From Drosophila miranda (lineage: Eukaryota > Arthropoda > Insecta > Diptera > Drosophilidae): 64,000 bases of DNA. A program made the position numbers and the translations under genes. Position 1 is the first letter of the stretch; each line of letters begins with the position of its first letter. Shown piece after piece: positions 63,942-64,000 of the stretch. The notes beneath the pieces are model-generated. The model was not told where the DNA came from. It ran no database searches and saw only the letters and a program-made list of their open reading frames with translations. The stretch covers positions 5,704,001 through 5,768,000 of the forward strand of contig NC_046676.1 of assembly GCF_003369915.1 (NCBI RefSeq), read 5' to 3'.

Positions 63942-64000
63942 ATGGATGATATGTTGGATATATTGGAGCCGCTGTCGCGGATGCAGCTGAAACTGGAGGA
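63942..64000 (+). CDS. Incenp: Incenp copy 2, exon 1 (partial)
   Basis: The first 59 bp of coding sequence (MDDMLDILEPLSRMQLKLE) are identical to copy 1. The upstream base pattern differs only slightly (TGCTAAATGG instead of TGCCAAATGG). Whether the rest is intact is unknown. Confidence 0.85.
   Translation, partial: MDDMLDILEPLSRMQLKLE

Larger units (their letters stand above)
62398..64000 (+). repeat. 12-kb tandem amplicon, second unit (start only)
   Basis: Direct continuation of the repeat at 50402; cut by the window end after the first 59 bp of Incenp. Confidence 0.85.

Noticed and set aside
1..64000. Possible tRNA, rRNA, snRNA or satellite arrays
   Set aside because: I looked for cloverleaf B-box patterns and long satellite tracts and found only the tRNA-Lys complement used as primer site, short homopolymers and the 52-bp triplet.

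Overview
The window looks like repeat-dense heterochromatin from a Drosophila, most likely of the obscura group. The evidence is multi-copy DINE-1/ISY-type Helitron-like elements, jockey-clade LINEs, gypsy-group LTR elements with very long LTRs, and two recognisable fly cell-division genes: Incenp (inner centromere protein) and fascetto/feo (PRC1/MAP65/Ase1 family). The combination of ISY elements, LINEs and amplified cell-division genes resembles what is known of the D. miranda neo-sex chromosomes. The species and chromosome are inference, not read from the sequence.

Layout. 1-8198: two feo copies (minus strand), each lodged inside a 5'-truncated jockey-like LINE (plus strand), separated by a chimeric ISY. 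8199-10216: two short blocks, called B and E here, of unidentified decayed gene sequence; both recur later. 10217-12468: a 2.25-kb solo LTR with a GTTT target duplication. 12474-13502: a composite ISY. 13503-17195: a third LINE+feo unit. 17196-27036: an Osvaldo/Ulysses-like LTR element (2.47-kb 5' LTR, tRNA-Lys primer site, RING-finger Gag, full pol, 3' deletion) splitting the third LINE. 27041-27547: rest of that LINE. 27548-35018: a second, related LTR element, 5'-truncated. 35051-40858: ISYs, an inverted Incenp 3' fragment, a LINE 3' piece and block E. 40859-45310: a different, near-complete LINE with a PHD-finger ORF1 and an EN-RT ORF2. 45537-51091: feo 5' stub, LINE, ISYs. 51092-54498: an intact six-exon Incenp gene with its promoter. 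54545-62399: LINE+feo, block B, ISY, block E. 62400-64000: the start of a second copy of the Incenp unit.

The key structure is a direct repeat with a period of about 11,996 bp: 50402 corresponds to 62398, and the Incenp start codon at 51947 to 63942. One unit holds ISY, Incenp, LINE with antisense feo, block B, ISY and block E. Other parts of the window are rearranged versions of the same unit. Lesions shared among LINE and feo copies show spread by segmental duplication, not by independent retrotransposition. Incenp appears functional; every feo copy whose 3' half is visible is broken. Incenp (chromosomal passenger complex) and Feo (antiparallel microtubule crosslinker) both act at the anaphase central spindle, so co-amplification of the pair hints at a spindle- or meiosis-related conflict or an RNA-based interaction. 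No tRNA, rRNA or CRISPR was found.
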